In this document: positions 7,962-16,040 of the stretch, one piece after another | Position numbering within the stretch: position 1 is the first letter of the stretch | Layout: every line of letters begins with the position of its first letter | Translations under genes and position numbers: made by a program | Assembly: GCF_003751945.1 (NCBI RefSeq) | Contig: NZ_RJKL01000001.1 | Location: forward strand, 930,001-994,000 | DNA length: 64,000 bases | Reading direction: 5' to 3' | Source of the DNA: Couchioplanes caeruleus | GTDB lineage: Bacteria > Actinomycetota > Actinomycetes > Mycobacteriales > Micromonosporaceae | The notes under the pieces: model-generated | What the model was told of the DNA's origin: nothing | Seen by the model: the letters and a program-made list of their open reading frames with translations, nothing else | The model's database searches: none

Positions 7962-8915
7962 GAGGGCATCTGATCCCGGGCAGCCGGGTCTGACCCGGAT
8001 TGGCGGTGTTTAGTCGCGCCAGGTTTGGGTGGATTCTCCTGCCAATCGGCGGGACATTGTGTTAGCCATGGCCCAGAGGATCATGGTGCGTGATCGTTGG
8101 GGCAGGGACTCGTAGTCGCGGGCAAGCCGGCGGTGTTGCATCAGCCAGCCGAAGGTGCGCTCGACCACCCACCGGCGCGGCAACGCGCGGAAGCCTTTCT
8201 CCGCCGGACGGCGGGTGACCCTCTCGACGTCGATGCCATGTCGGGCGCCGCGCCGCCACACGGTGGTCTGGTAGCCGCCATCGACCCAGACCTTGCGCAC
8301 CGTGGGATGCGAGGCGGCCACCTCGTCGAGAAGGCCCCGACCGGCGGCGGTGTCCGACACGGACGCCGCGGTGACCACCACGGCCAGCAGGAGCCCGAGG
8401 GTATCGGTGACGATGTGCCGCTTACGGCCCTTGATCTTCTTTGCCGCGTCGATGCCTTGCTCGGATTCCCTTACGTTGCAGGAGGTTTTGACGCTTTGCG
8501 CGTCGATGACCGCCGCGCTCGGTGAGCCGTCACGGCCATGCGCCTGCCGGAGTCTGCGACGCAGCAGATCATGGATCCGTTGCGTCGTGCCGTCCTTCTC
8601 CCACTTGGCGTAGTAGTCGTACACCGTCTTGGCCGGCGGAAAATCGTGCGGCAGGTACTCCCAGGCGATCCCGGTGCGTGTGACGTAGAGGATCGCGTTC
8701 ACGATCTCCCGCAGATCGTGTACCGGCGGGTTGATCCCGAGTCCTGGCCGAGAGGCCCGCCACTGCGTCAGGACCGGTTCGATCACCGCCCACCGCGCAT
8801 CCGACAGGTCCGATCGATATGGACGTCGCTCCATCCCCATGCCCTGCCAACGAGCCAGCACGGCCACCAACTGCCCGCAAACACGAATCAACCCGATCGA
8901 GGATCAGATGCCCTC
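7962..8915. mobile_element. Complete IS5-family insertion sequence with TTA target duplication
   Basis: A 954-bp element. Perfect 15-bp terminal inverted repeats (GAGGGCATCTGATCC at 7962-7976, complement at 8901-8915) flank one transposase gene. TTA occurs immediately outside both ends (7959-7961, 8916-8918), a 3-bp TNA-type target duplication as in the IS1031-like groups of IS5. Identical ends and an intact gene suggest a recent, possibly active insertion. Confidence 0.93.
8010..8840 (-). CDS. IS5-family DDE transposase
   Basis: A full-length DDE transposase of ~276 residues. It has an N-terminal domain (RPYRSDLSDARWAVIEPVL), first Asp in AVIDAQSVKT, GRKRHIVTDTLG, second Asp in VWVDGGYQ, and Glu in RRWVVERTFGWL with the YREK-like block LARDYE. 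The start is uncertain: ATG at 8840 or 8834 both precede the conserved MERRPYRS. It is intact, the only undamaged transposase gene in this window. Confidence 0.93.
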   Translation of the reverse strand: MGMERRPYRSDLSDARWAVIEPVLTQWRASRPGLGINPPVHDLREIVNAILYVTRTGIAWEYLPHDFPPAKTVYDYYAKWEKDGTTQRIHDLLRRRLRQAHGRDGSPSAAVIDAQSVKTSCNVRESEQGIDAAKKIKGRKRHIVTDTLGLLLAVVVTAASVSDTAAGRGLLDEVAASHPTVRKVWVDGGYQTTVWRRGARHGIDVERVTRRPAEKGFRALPRRWVVERTFGWLMQHRRLARDYESLPQRSRTMILWAMANTMSRRLAGESTQTWRD

Positions 8916-9154
8916 TTATATGGTGAGCGGCAACGCTCTCGTAGCAATGATCGTGGGCGTACCTCCTGTGTCGGTCCTCGGACACAGTATTTCCACAAGC
9001 ATCATGTGGCCGCTGACCAGCGATTATCAGGTCGGCGGCCTTCATCATTTCGGAGTATGCGCTGCCGTGGGAACACGGTGGGAACACCGCCCTTGCGGCG
9101 CAGCGCTTCTCGGAATCCGGATCGGGTCGCCCTGGCATCTGGGGAGACAGCGCG

Positions 9155-10417
9155 ATGGCCTCCATCGAGACCCGGAAGACGAAGGGCAAGCTCACCCGCT
9201 ACCGGGTGAAATGGCGCACGGGAGGAACCCGAGCCGGCGCCTGGGACGGCACGACCTCCGACGCGTACACCGACGCGAAGCGGTTCAAGGCGTTGGTGGA
9301 GGTGCATGGGCACCAGTGGCCGCCGGCCGAGGATTTGATCGCCCAAGGCTTCGCCTACCTGGTCCCCGGTGCGGACGCGGCGTCAGCCACCACGGACCCG
9401 GTAGAACCACCAGCAATCGTGACCTTCGAGACGTTCGCCTTGGACTACCTCGAGCGATTGGTCAAGCCGAACCCGGAGACCAAGCGCAAGTACCTCGAGC
9501 GCTTGCGCGTGCACGTCTTCCCGGTGCTGGGCGAGCGGCCCATCGCGGAGATCACCCGGCGGGAAATGCGCCTCTGGCAGGAAGGACTAGTGGCGAAGAA
9601 GCTGGCGGCCAAAACCATCCAGAACATCCGCGGGGAGACGGTGTCACCCATCTTCGAGGCCGCCTGCCTGCCCGGCGAAGACGACGAGCCACCCTTGCGC
9701 ACCTATAACCCGCTCAAAGGGCTTGCCCTGCCGCAGCGGATCCGGCCCCCACGCGAGATCGTCGAGGACCAGCGCGAGGCCCGACTCGTCATCGAGGCTG
9801 CATACGAGATCGACCCGAACGCCGCCGACCTCATGCTGACACTGCTGGCGACGGGCATGCGCTGGGGTGAGACGGCCGGCCTTCCGGTGCAAGCGGTGAA
9901 TGTCGAACGAGGCACCGTCAGCATCATGCAGGTGCTGCGCCGCGAACACTTCCAGTGGAAGGTCATCCCTCAGCCGAAAACCAAGGACGGCTACCGCGAA
10001 ATTCCGGTGCCGGCCCAGGTCATGAAGGTCATCGCCGCGCGCTGCGGCAGCCGGGACCGCGACGCGTTCGTGTTCACCGCCCCGATGGGCGGGCACTGGC
10101 TCCACGACAACTTCTACGACGACCGCTGGAAGAAGATCCGCACCCTCGCCGAGGCCAACGGGCTGCGCAAACGGAGGACGATGTACGGGCTGCGGCACTC
10201 GCTGCTGACCTGGCTGGCCTCCGAAGGCGTCGACCTGACGACACTGCGCACGATCGCCGGACACAAACGCGTCAGCACGACCTTCGACATCTACGTCCAC
10301 AGCACCCGCCGACACCACCCGAAGGTCAAGCAGGCCATCTCCGACCTGATGGGACTCGAGGCCGGTCCGTTCACGTCGCAACCCCACGCCGCTGAGGACC
10401 ACCGGCCTGGCCGATAG
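9155..10417 (+). CDS. Tyrosine-type site-specific integrase
   Basis: A 420-residue phage/ICE-type integrase acting on att sites. It has an N-terminal arm-binding-like region, a SAM-like core-binding domain (~100-190) and a catalytic domain with R236 (GMRWGE), Lys in KTKDGYREIP (~277), R347-H348 (YGLRHS), H370 (IAGHKR) and nucleophile Y380 (DIYVHS). The first His of the usual HxLRH box is replaced by Tyr, as in many actinobacterial integrases. ATG 9155 opens the conserved MASIETRKTKGK. It is convergent with the Xis-like gene. No cargo, replication gene or att repeat was identified, so the parent element looks eroded. Confidence 0.9.
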   Translation: MASIETRKTKGKLTRYRVKWRTGGTRAGAWDGTTSDAYTDAKRFKALVEVHGHQWPPAEDLIAQGFAYLVPGADAASATTDPVEPPAIVTFETFALDYLERLVKPNPETKRKYLERLRVHVFPVLGERPIAEITRREMRLWQEGLVAKKLAAKTIQNIRGETVSPIFEAACLPGEDDEPPLRTYNPLKGLALPQRIRPPREIVEDQREARLVIEAAYEIDPNAADLMLTLLATGMRWGETAGLPVQAVNVERGTVSIMQVLRREHFQWKVIPQPKTKDGYREIPVPAQVMKVIAARCGSRDRDAFVFTAPMGGHWLHDNFYDDRWKKIRTLAEANGLRKRRTMYGLRHSLLTWLASEGVDLTTLRTIAGHKRVSTTFDIYVHSTRRHHPKVKQAISDLMGLEAGPFTSQPHAAEDHRPGR

Positions 10418-10423
10418 GCCAGC

Positions 10424-10456
10424 GTATCGCCGCCTCGATCATCGAGGCGGCGATAC
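10424..10456. terminator. Near-perfect palindrome terminating the integrase and Xis-like genes
   Basis: Arms 10424-10439 and 10441-10456 are complementary over 16 bp around one central base. The palindrome starts 7 bp after the integrase stop and lies 36 bp from the stop of the convergent Xis-like gene. It is placed as a bidirectional terminator without a clear T-tract. Confidence 0.65.
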
Positions 10457-10491
10457 GACGCCGGGCATCCGCGGGCGGGGCGCAAACAGCG

Positions 10492-10695
10492 TCATCGTCG
10501 CTGCCTGCGACCCGCACGACGTGCATGCCTGCCCGCAACGACGGCCGGCGACGGCTTCAACATCGCCGTCAGATCAGCTTCTGTGAAGCGCACCAGTCGG
10601 CCAGCACGATGGCATGGCACTAGCCCGTCCGAAACCCACCGTCGGAGAGTGCTTTCGGCAACCCGCAGGATCGCGGTGTACTGCTTCTCCATCAC
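10492..10695 (-). CDS. Xis-like MerR-type HTH protein, possibly internally shortened
   Basis: A 67-residue protein with an excisionase/MerR-type HTH: STLRRWVSDGLVPCHRAGRLVRF, then TEADLTAML. It would direct excision with the neighbouring integrase. The first helix region looks about eight residues shorter than the usual EVAERLxVAESTLRRW form (here YTAILRVAEST), so DNA binding may be impaired. Two consecutive ATG codons open it. It is convergent with the integrase rather than upstream of it. Confidence 0.65.
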   Translation of the reverse strand: MMEKQYTAILRVAESTLRRWVSDGLVPCHRAGRLVRFTEADLTAMLKPSPAVVAGRHARRAGRRQRR

Positions 10696-11016
10696 CTGAC
10701 TTCCCTAGCGGAGCAAGCCGGCCGGATGGCGGTTGGCCGTGGCTGACTGACCACATGCACCATCGCAAGGCAGGCCCTCGGCTGGAAGATGACGAAGATC
10801 GGCATAGGTCGACGGGGGTCGACAGGCGCAACACACAGCGACTCCCCTTTGCGTTTGGCGCATGACAGCCAATAGGCGGCGGGCTAACGAGACGCATCGC
10901 GAGGCGCGCCTAAGGTCGGTGGCAGACAGGGCATGGACCTCGGTGTTCACGACCACGGTGAACTCCTACGACCCCTTAACCCCCAGTCGCATTACAATTC
11001 GGTTAAGCAGTGCCCC
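10696..11016. other. Intergenic, nothing recognised
   Basis: 321 bp between the Xis-like gene and a DNA ligase fragment. No credible gene was seen; CGAACTCC-type symmetric bits are too short to interpret. Confidence 0.35.
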
Positions 11017-11202
11017 GAGCGCCGACCGATGCTGGAGGACCTGCGGGTGCGCGGCGCCGGCGTGGACACCCCACCATCGTTCGTCGACGGCGCCGCCGAG
11101 GTGTACGCCGCGGCGCAGGAGCACGGCCTGGAAGGCATCGTCTACAAGCGGCTGACCGCGCCGTACAGGCCGGGGCAACGGGCCAAGACGTGGGTCAAGA
11201 CG
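11017..11202 (+). pseudogene. C-terminal adenylation-domain fragment of an ATP-dependent DNA ligase
   Basis: About 62 codons reading RRPMLEDLRV, TPPSFVDGAAEVYAAAQ, EHGLEGIVYKRL, YRPGQRAKTWVKT. These are ligase motifs IV (EGIVYKR) and V (WVK) of LigD/LigC-type enzymes. No motif I lysine precedes it here and no OB-fold follows. A fragment bearing motif I of such a ligase lies at 19.0-19.3 kb on the other strand. Confidence 0.7.
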
Positions 11203-11356
11203 GTTTCTGTCAGGCAAGAAGCGGTGTACGTACCGACGTCCAGCAGTTCACGTCGGCACCACCTCCAGCCTGTTGTCCACGACACCTGTCGCCGAAGACT
11301 CCCGAGGCCCAGCGAGCGGGTGAGGCGTGCACCGGTGAAGAACACCGCGCGATGGC

Positions 11357-12158
11357 TTAGCTCAGGGTGTCCTTGAAGAAGGGCGCTAGGCGGTCGGCGG
11401 TGTCGTGCACTCGTGTGGCGTGGTCGTAGAAGCTGAAGTGCTGCCCCTTGGACTAGTGCAACTCCTTCTGACCTGCGAGCCGGTCGTGCACCTTCGTGGA
11501 CTGGCCGGAAGCTGCCGTCAACTTGGTGTGGATCATGAGCGTGAGGGCGACGACCTTCGCGGCTTTCGTCACGGCGTCGGCCTTGAGCATGTCGGCGTAG
11601 GCCATGACCGCGAACTCATTGCGCCACTCGGACACCTTTCCGCGCCGGGCGGTGAGGTAGTAAGGCATCGGGACGGTGTTCACCGCCCGCGGGTTGATGG
11701 GGTGATATGCCGGCACCATGTCCACGACGCCGGTCTGCTCGTACTTCTTCCTCGCTGCCTCGCCGGCGGCCAGACGGCGCTGGACGCCGGTCCACAGGAT
11801 CGGCTCCCAGAACGGCCCTGCGACAGTGGCTACGGCGGCGACGCTGTGGTCGTCGGCCGCAGCGTGGATGACGGCGGTTCCCGACGTGCAGATGCCCAAG
11901 AGTCCCGCTCCGGAGACGTCCTGCCGGCTTCGCAGGTAGCTCAGCGCGCTGGAGAGGTCGACGGCCTTGCTGTCGGGGTCCTCGTACTGGCGGATGGCGC
12001 CGTTGCTCTGGCCGTAGTTGCGGTAGTCGATGGCGAGGCCGATGATGCCGCGGCGGGCCATCTCTGCGCCGTAGGTGCCGCCCATCTGCTCCTTCACGGA
12101 GGTGAACAACCCGCCGATGGCCACCGCGGGGTAGCGCTTGGCCGGGTCGTGGTCCTGG
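11357..12158 (-). pseudogene. Alpha/beta hydrolase, N-truncated and with an internal stop
   Basis: The frame shows a dienelactone-hydrolase-like alpha/beta hydrolase: AVAIGGLFTSVKEQMGG, IDYRNYGQSNG, nucleophile elbow GICTSG, then MIHTK. No start codon or N-terminal strand precedes DPAKRYPAVAIGG; the frame joins directly to a receiver-like fragment. A TAG at 11453-11455 interrupts KELH; reading through it gives SKGQHFSFYDHATRVHDTA and a natural stop at 11357, consistent with a Trp TGG to TAG change that removes the catalytic His region. It is therefore broken at both ends. Confidence 0.75.
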
Positions 12159-12522
12159 TGTCATCGTCGCCCAGATCGTGATCCAGCCAGAGTTCATCGA
12201 GCCGGTAGCTCCGGTGACGGTCGAGCAGTTCGACTCCAGCTGAGCTTGTGCGAGCTACCTTGGCTGGACGGCCGTCAACGAATGAGCGGAGATCGTCGAC
12301 GAGGACGATCGCCGACTTGCGGTCAGCCATCGCACGATGATGCCCGCTCGTCTCATCCTCGACGAACAGCCCGGTCCCGAGAACCTGGTCGAGCCGGTTA
12401 AGGACCTCGGGGACCGTGAAATCCCAGCCGGTGAGGCGCGGGCCGGTCCAGTTGATCCCAGCCTGAAGGCCCTCTTCGGCAAGTTGGGGAAGATCGTCGT
12501 CTCGCCATTTCTGAAGAATCAT
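12158..12522 (-). pseudogene. Cyclic-phosphate-processing receiver-like protein, C-truncated
   Basis: From the ATG at 12330 the frame reads MADRKSAIVLVDDLRSF, VARTSSAGVELLDRHR, LDELWLDHDLGDDDT. This resembles the small receiver-like domain annotated as cyclic-phosphate processing. Similarity stops exactly where the alpha/beta hydrolase fragment begins (about 12158), so the C-terminal half is lost. The same frame is open upstream to an ATG at 12522 (QKWRDDDLPQLAEEGLQAG..., unknown), which may be part of the protein or another relic. Confidence 0.55.
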
Positions 12523-13124
12523 CGAGGCGACGCGTAGGTCACCACCCCCATACCTTGATAGCTCGCTGAGCCCGGGCCTTGGAGGCGTCCCGGTAGTTTC
12601 TGTCCCGTTCCAGAAGTTCGTCCTCCCTGTACCCGCCGTGACCTGGGGCGAAGGAGTTTTGAGTGGCGATCTGCAAGGTCGGCTGGGAACGGGAGCGCAG
12701 ACTGGCCGGCGCTGGAGACCGCCTGCTCGCCAGTCAGTCCTACTTTCGGTTCGCGCCCTCCAGGCCGCGAGCAGTACGACTTGACGTCCGTGGCTCCATC
12801 GAGCGTGCGCCGAGCACGATGGCCCGGCGAAATCCGCGGGCCGAGCAAGCGTCACTGGCAACGAGGAAGATCTACTGACACCGGACAGCTTCCGGCCCGA
12901 AAACAACTCCAGCGCTGGTCAGGGGTGTTGTCGAGTCCCAGAACCTTTGACTCTGAATGGCTGCCCTGAGCAGCACTGCAGTTGTTTTGGGCCGGAAACT
13001 ACCGGTACCCCTATAAGTGACGCAGGCCCGTTGTCTTGCTTCCGGCCCATACTTCGCTGATCATCTATGTGCCGTTTCAGGGACGCCGTCAGGCGGCGTC
13101 TGCGCATCCGGACAATTGATCAGC
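12523..13124. other. Intergenic with structured repeats, no gene recognised
   Basis: About 600 bp without a supported gene. It contains the long imperfect palindrome at 12890-13000 and, at 13030-13044, GTTGTCTTGCTTCCG, which recurs in the promoter region of both XRE genes at 15.5 and 16.7 kb. Confidence 0.45.
12890..13000. repeat. 111-bp imperfect palindrome, MITE-like or structured RNA
   Basis: TTCCGGCCCGAAAACAACT (12890-12908) pairs with AGTTGTTTTGGGCCGGAAA (12980-12998) with one extra base. Pairing continues inward (CAGCGCTGGTCAGGG with CCCTGAGCAGCACTG, imperfect), giving arms of roughly 36 bp around a ~40-nt centre. It could be a small non-autonomous element, a terminator for the protease operon, or an RNA. 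No target duplication was identified. Confidence 0.55.
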
Positions 13125-14600
13125 TTAGCCGTTGACCGTCGTGATTATATTGAAGGTGATGTCGGTTCGTTCCTTGAGGTCGGCGAGGGCGTCCGTTACC
13201 AACGAGTAGACGCCGTACTCGGGCGGCCCATTCGTCCGGCACGGGCCGGATTCCGGGGGCCCGCCTGACAGAATGCCGTAAGCCCTGCCCCTGAGCTGGC
13301 TGAACAAGGGCCCGCCGCTGTCACCGGGGCGACCACAGATATCTACCTTGATGCCTCTCCCGCCACCCTCGTTGGAATAGTCGTTCATGGTCTTGTTCTG
13401 GACGATGCCGCAGCGAGTGCCATGGGTGTACCCGACGTTCTCGGGATAGAGGACGCCGGTGCCGGTGCCGGTGGCGCACAGCACGGCTCCCACCGGAACG
13501 CTTTCCCAATCACGGACGACGTCGGTAATCCCGAAGTTTCCTCCTACGCACCCGTCGGCGAAGGGGTTCACGCACTGGGACACGACGTGGTTGTGCGCGG
13601 TGCGTCCGTTGGACCAGTAGCTGCTCCAGTTCATGCCGTCGGTCTGGTACGGCAGTAGTGCGTAGTCGAGGAAATTCCCGCCCGGATCGTTCTTGAAGTA
13701 CCGGCTGTCCGTCGGTGCGGTCGGATCATGCTCGTCAAATCCGTCCCTGGCCTTCTCCCACACCAGCGGGAGGCCGGCGTGGTAGGCGTACTGACGCTTC
13801 TTCTTGTGCTTGCCTTCCACGCAGTGCCCTGCGGTCAGCAGGTAGACCCAGCCGTTGCTGCCGCGCACGTTGAAACCGGCGGTGCACGAGCCCCACGTGC
13901 CGTCGTCCCGGCGGATGTGCATGCGCATGCCGCCGGCGGCTCCCTGGCCACAGCTCAGCGGGCTGTCGCAGAACTTCTGCTCGCCCCTCGGCGGCGGTCC
14001 CGAAGTGTCGACAGCGACGACGACGTCGTCGTCGCCCGCCACTCTTCCGGCCGACGTCCGCACCTGCGAAGCGGTCCGCCGGTCCGTACCCGAATATCTG
14101 ACCCGGATGGTTTCCGTCGCCGGGTCGGTCCATACTTCGACGGCGGGTTTGTCGGATAGCCGCTTCGCCACGGCGGATCTGGCGGCCTCCAGTTCCGCCG
14201 CCGAATGCTTGCTCCGCACCACCTCGGCATCGGCGGAGCCGCCGCCAACCGACGCGAGCGCCCGACTGGCGATGTCCGGCTTGCTGGTGAGGAAGACGAA
14301 CTTGCCGCCGTCCTTCTGATCGATCCGGAAGTCCAACAACTCCTCGCCCACCGATGCACGGACCGCGTCCACCAAGTCGTCCGCCCGCTCCTGCAACCGA
14401 AGACGCCGCAACGCTTCGTCCTGCGACACCTGGTAGGTGGCCATGAGGTAGTCGATGGATTCCCGAGCCCGCTGCACGTCGGAGACCGGAGTCGCTTCTG
14501 GTGCCGGGACGGTGATGGGATCGGCCAACGCCTGATTGCTGGACATCAGCGTGACGAGGACCATCGCGGCGGCTGTGCCGCCGAACGCAACCGTACGCAT
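13125..14600 (-). CDS. Secreted S1-family (trypsin-like) serine protease with pro-region
   Basis: A 491-residue exported protease. Signal peptide (MRTVAFGGTAAAMVLVTLMSS...ALADP), a ~180-residue pro-region rich in charged helices (DEALRRLRLQERADD...), then the chymotrypsin-like domain with H259 (TAGHC), D312 (FLDYALL) and S428 (GRPGDSGGP). Several Cys pairs fit disulfides. It resembles actinobacterial S1 proteases with N-terminal propeptides and long surface loops. ATG 14600 is favoured over upstream starts because it overlaps the stop of the preceding gene (TAATG) and follows GGGGAG. That overlap couples it to the I36-type inhibitor gene. Confidence 0.88.
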   Translation of the reverse strand: MRTVAFGGTAAAMVLVTLMSSNQALADPITVPAPEATPVSDVQRARESIDYLMATYQVSQDEALRRLRLQERADDLVDAVRASVGEELLDFRIDQKDGGKFVFLTSKPDIASRALASVGGGSADAEVVRSKHSAAELEAARSAVAKRLSDKPAVEVWTDPATETIRVRYSGTDRRTASQVRTSAGRVAGDDDVVVAVDTSGPPPRGEQKFCDSPLSCGQGAAGGMRMHIRRDDGTWGSCTAGFNVRGSNGWVYLLTAGHCVEGKHKKKRQYAYHAGLPLVWEKARDGFDEHDPTAPTDSRYFKNDPGGNFLDYALLPYQTDGMNWSSYWSNGRTAHNHVVSQCVNPFADGCVGGNFGITDVVRDWESVPVGAVLCATGTGTGVLYPENVGYTHGTRCGIVQNKTMNDYSNEGGGRGIKVDICGRPGDSGGPLFSQLRGRAYGILSGGPPESGPCRTNGPPEYGVYSLVTDALADLKERTDITFNIITTVNG

Positions 14601-15094
14601 TAGCACCACTCCCCGAATCGGTGGCTCGAGACGACGTCTAGCCACCCGCGGCCCGGCTCAGTGTCCGCGCCGGGAAGCGCGCTCGTTGTGGGGAGATCCG
14701 TGGTAGGTGGAAGCTTCGGAATGCCGGTCTGTTTGCACAGTTCTAGCCAGTCTTGGCCGAACTGATTGGCGCGGTAGAATCTGACGTCGCTGGTGTTGCC
14801 ATTGTTGTAGAACGACCGGGAGTCATCCTGGATGCCGTTGAACGGGGAGGGCAGGGTTGCGTAGTCGACTTCGCTGTTGAAGAAGGCGTATCCCCTGCCG
14901 GTGTAGTCGGAGAAGGCCCAGAGGCAGACGTATCCGGCCGGGCAACTCTGCCATCCCTCACCGATCAGCATCCGGGACTCGGCCGCCCGGGCTGGGCCAG
15001 CGATGTAGACGATGGCCACTGCCCCGGTAATGGCAAGGGTTGTTCCGAGCACGAGGTGGCGGCCCCAGCCGCGTACCATTGATTTGACTTTCAT
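14600..15094 (-). CDS. Secreted peptidase inhibitor family I36-like protein
   Basis: 164 residues with a signal peptide (hydrophobic ~15-35, ending ARAAES). It has a single crystallin-like I36 domain: CPAGYVCLWAFSDYTGRGY, then SFYNNGNTSDVRFY, as in the Streptomyces metalloprotease inhibitor family. A Pro/Thr-rich C-terminal tail ends in WC. AGGAG lies 6 nt before the ATG. The stop TAA (14602-14600) shares one base with the protease ATG, so inhibitor and protease are made from one mRNA, inhibitor first. Inferred role: protecting the producer or holding the protease until release. Direct inhibition of an S1 enzyme by I36 is not established. Confidence 0.8.
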   Translation of the reverse strand: MKVKSMVRGWGRHLVLGTTLAITGAVAIVYIAGPARAAESRMLIGEGWQSCPAGYVCLWAFSDYTGRGYAFFNSEVDYATLPSPFNGIQDDSRSFYNNGNTSDVRFYRANQFGQDWLELCKQTGIPKLPPTTDLPTTSALPGADTEPGRGWLDVVSSHRFGEWC

Positions 15095-15275
15095 AGCTTC
15101 TCCTACCGTTCATCTTGTGTAGACCAGTGAAGGCTCGACAACGAGGTCGCGTTTCGGCTGGCGGTCGTTCAAGGGCGCGAGCCACGGGAGTTGATCGCCC
15201 TCGCGAGCACCGGCTTCGGCCGGGGTGGCTGGCCCCGTCGTGCGGCCCGGTACAGGCGCGTCGAGCCGATGCTCT

Positions 15276-15383
15276 TCAAATGCGGCAACGGTCGGAAGTC
15301 GAGTAGGGCTGTGCCGCGACGGCGATGCAGCACGCGGCCGCGGCCATGACCGCCGCGTTCTTGCTCGCACGCTTGACCTTCAT
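15276..15383 (-). CDS. 35-residue leader-like peptide
   Basis: An ATG at 15383 follows GGGAG by 8 nt and opens MKVKRASKNAAVMAAAACCIAVAAQ, ending STSDRCRI: a basic start, a short hydrophobic core with two Cys, then a stop. The opening MKVK is shared with the I36 protein upstream. It could be a small secreted peptide or the surviving leader of a truncated secreted protein. It is divergent from the truncated XRE gene, in the same arrangement as the lectin and the intact XRE-STAND gene. Confidence 0.4.
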   Translation of the reverse strand: MKVKRASKNAAVMAAAACCIAVAAQPYSTSDRCRI

Positions 15384-15510
15384 AATCTGCTCCCTGTGTG
15401 TTCCTTCCTGACCGCGGCTGGAGGGCCGGCTCGCCGGCGAGGTCGGGTTCGACAGGGATGCCGCCGCCCGTCGCGGCAGAGTCCGCGGCCCGTCGATGTG
15501 TTGAAGTTCC

Positions 15511-15893
15511 CTGTCTAGCGGCTGACAAGTTGTCTTGCTTCCGACCGGCCTGTTTGGACAGTCGGTCGGACAACTGCTGGACAACTCACGGGGGTGGATA
15601 TGCCGCGGCCCGAGCGTGCGTTAGGTGACACCGGTGACCCGCTCGTCGAGTTCGCGGCCGGTCTGCGAAAGCTGCGGGAGAAGGCGGGGAGTCCGTCGTA
15701 CCGGTCGCTGGCTGTCCTGGCGAACTTCTCCGCGGCGACGCTCGCCACGGCCGCGGCCGGGCGTAAGTTGCCGACGCTGCAGGTGACCCGGGCGTATGTC
15801 CGGGCGTGCGGTGGTGACGTCGCGGAGTGGGAGGGTCGCTGGCGCGTACTCGCGGGGGCGGACCGTCCCGAGCCGAGTGAGCCCGTCGACGGC
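15511..15893. repeat. 383-bp direct repeat, copy 1 (XRE promoter and HTH region)
   Basis: This matches 16726-17108 base for base without gaps at a constant 1215-bp offset, apart from roughly ten substitutions. It covers the promoter, the operator-like boxes, the ribosome site and the first ~98 codons of the XRE-STAND gene. It ends at GCCCGTCGACGGC in both copies. Confidence 0.92.
15524..15586 (+). promoter_or_regulatory. GACAA-box cluster upstream of truncated XRE gene
   Basis: Palindrome GACAAGTTGTC (15524-15534) is followed by two direct boxes GGACAACT at 15568-15575 and 15579-15586, 11 bp apart, just before the ribosome site GGGGGTGG. The same set occurs before the intact gene, suggesting autoregulation by its HTH. 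Confidence 0.5.
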
Positions 15894-16040
15894 CCCGCCG
15901 AACGCTCTACCCACGGCTGGGCCGGCTGCTCGACAACACCAGCTGCCCGAGCTGGGCGCAGCCGGTGTCCATCATGTGGCTGCGGGCGATCGATCGGCGG
16001 CCGCCGACGAAGGCCGAGCGGCCCCTACCGCCAGTGCTGA
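15600..16040 (+). pseudogene. Truncated duplicate of the XRE-STAND gene (HTH part only)
   Basis: The first ~98 codons (MPRPERALGDTGDPLVEFA, LRKLREKAGSPSYRSLA, AATLATAAAGRKLPTL, VAEWEGRW) are nearly identical to the gene at 16815. Then the homology ends at 15893 and ~48 unrelated codons follow before a stop. The NTPase, membrane helix and C-terminal domain are absent. If expressed, it would give a free HTH domain able to compete for the same operators. It overlaps the 3' end of the lectin gene on the other strand. Confidence 0.7.
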
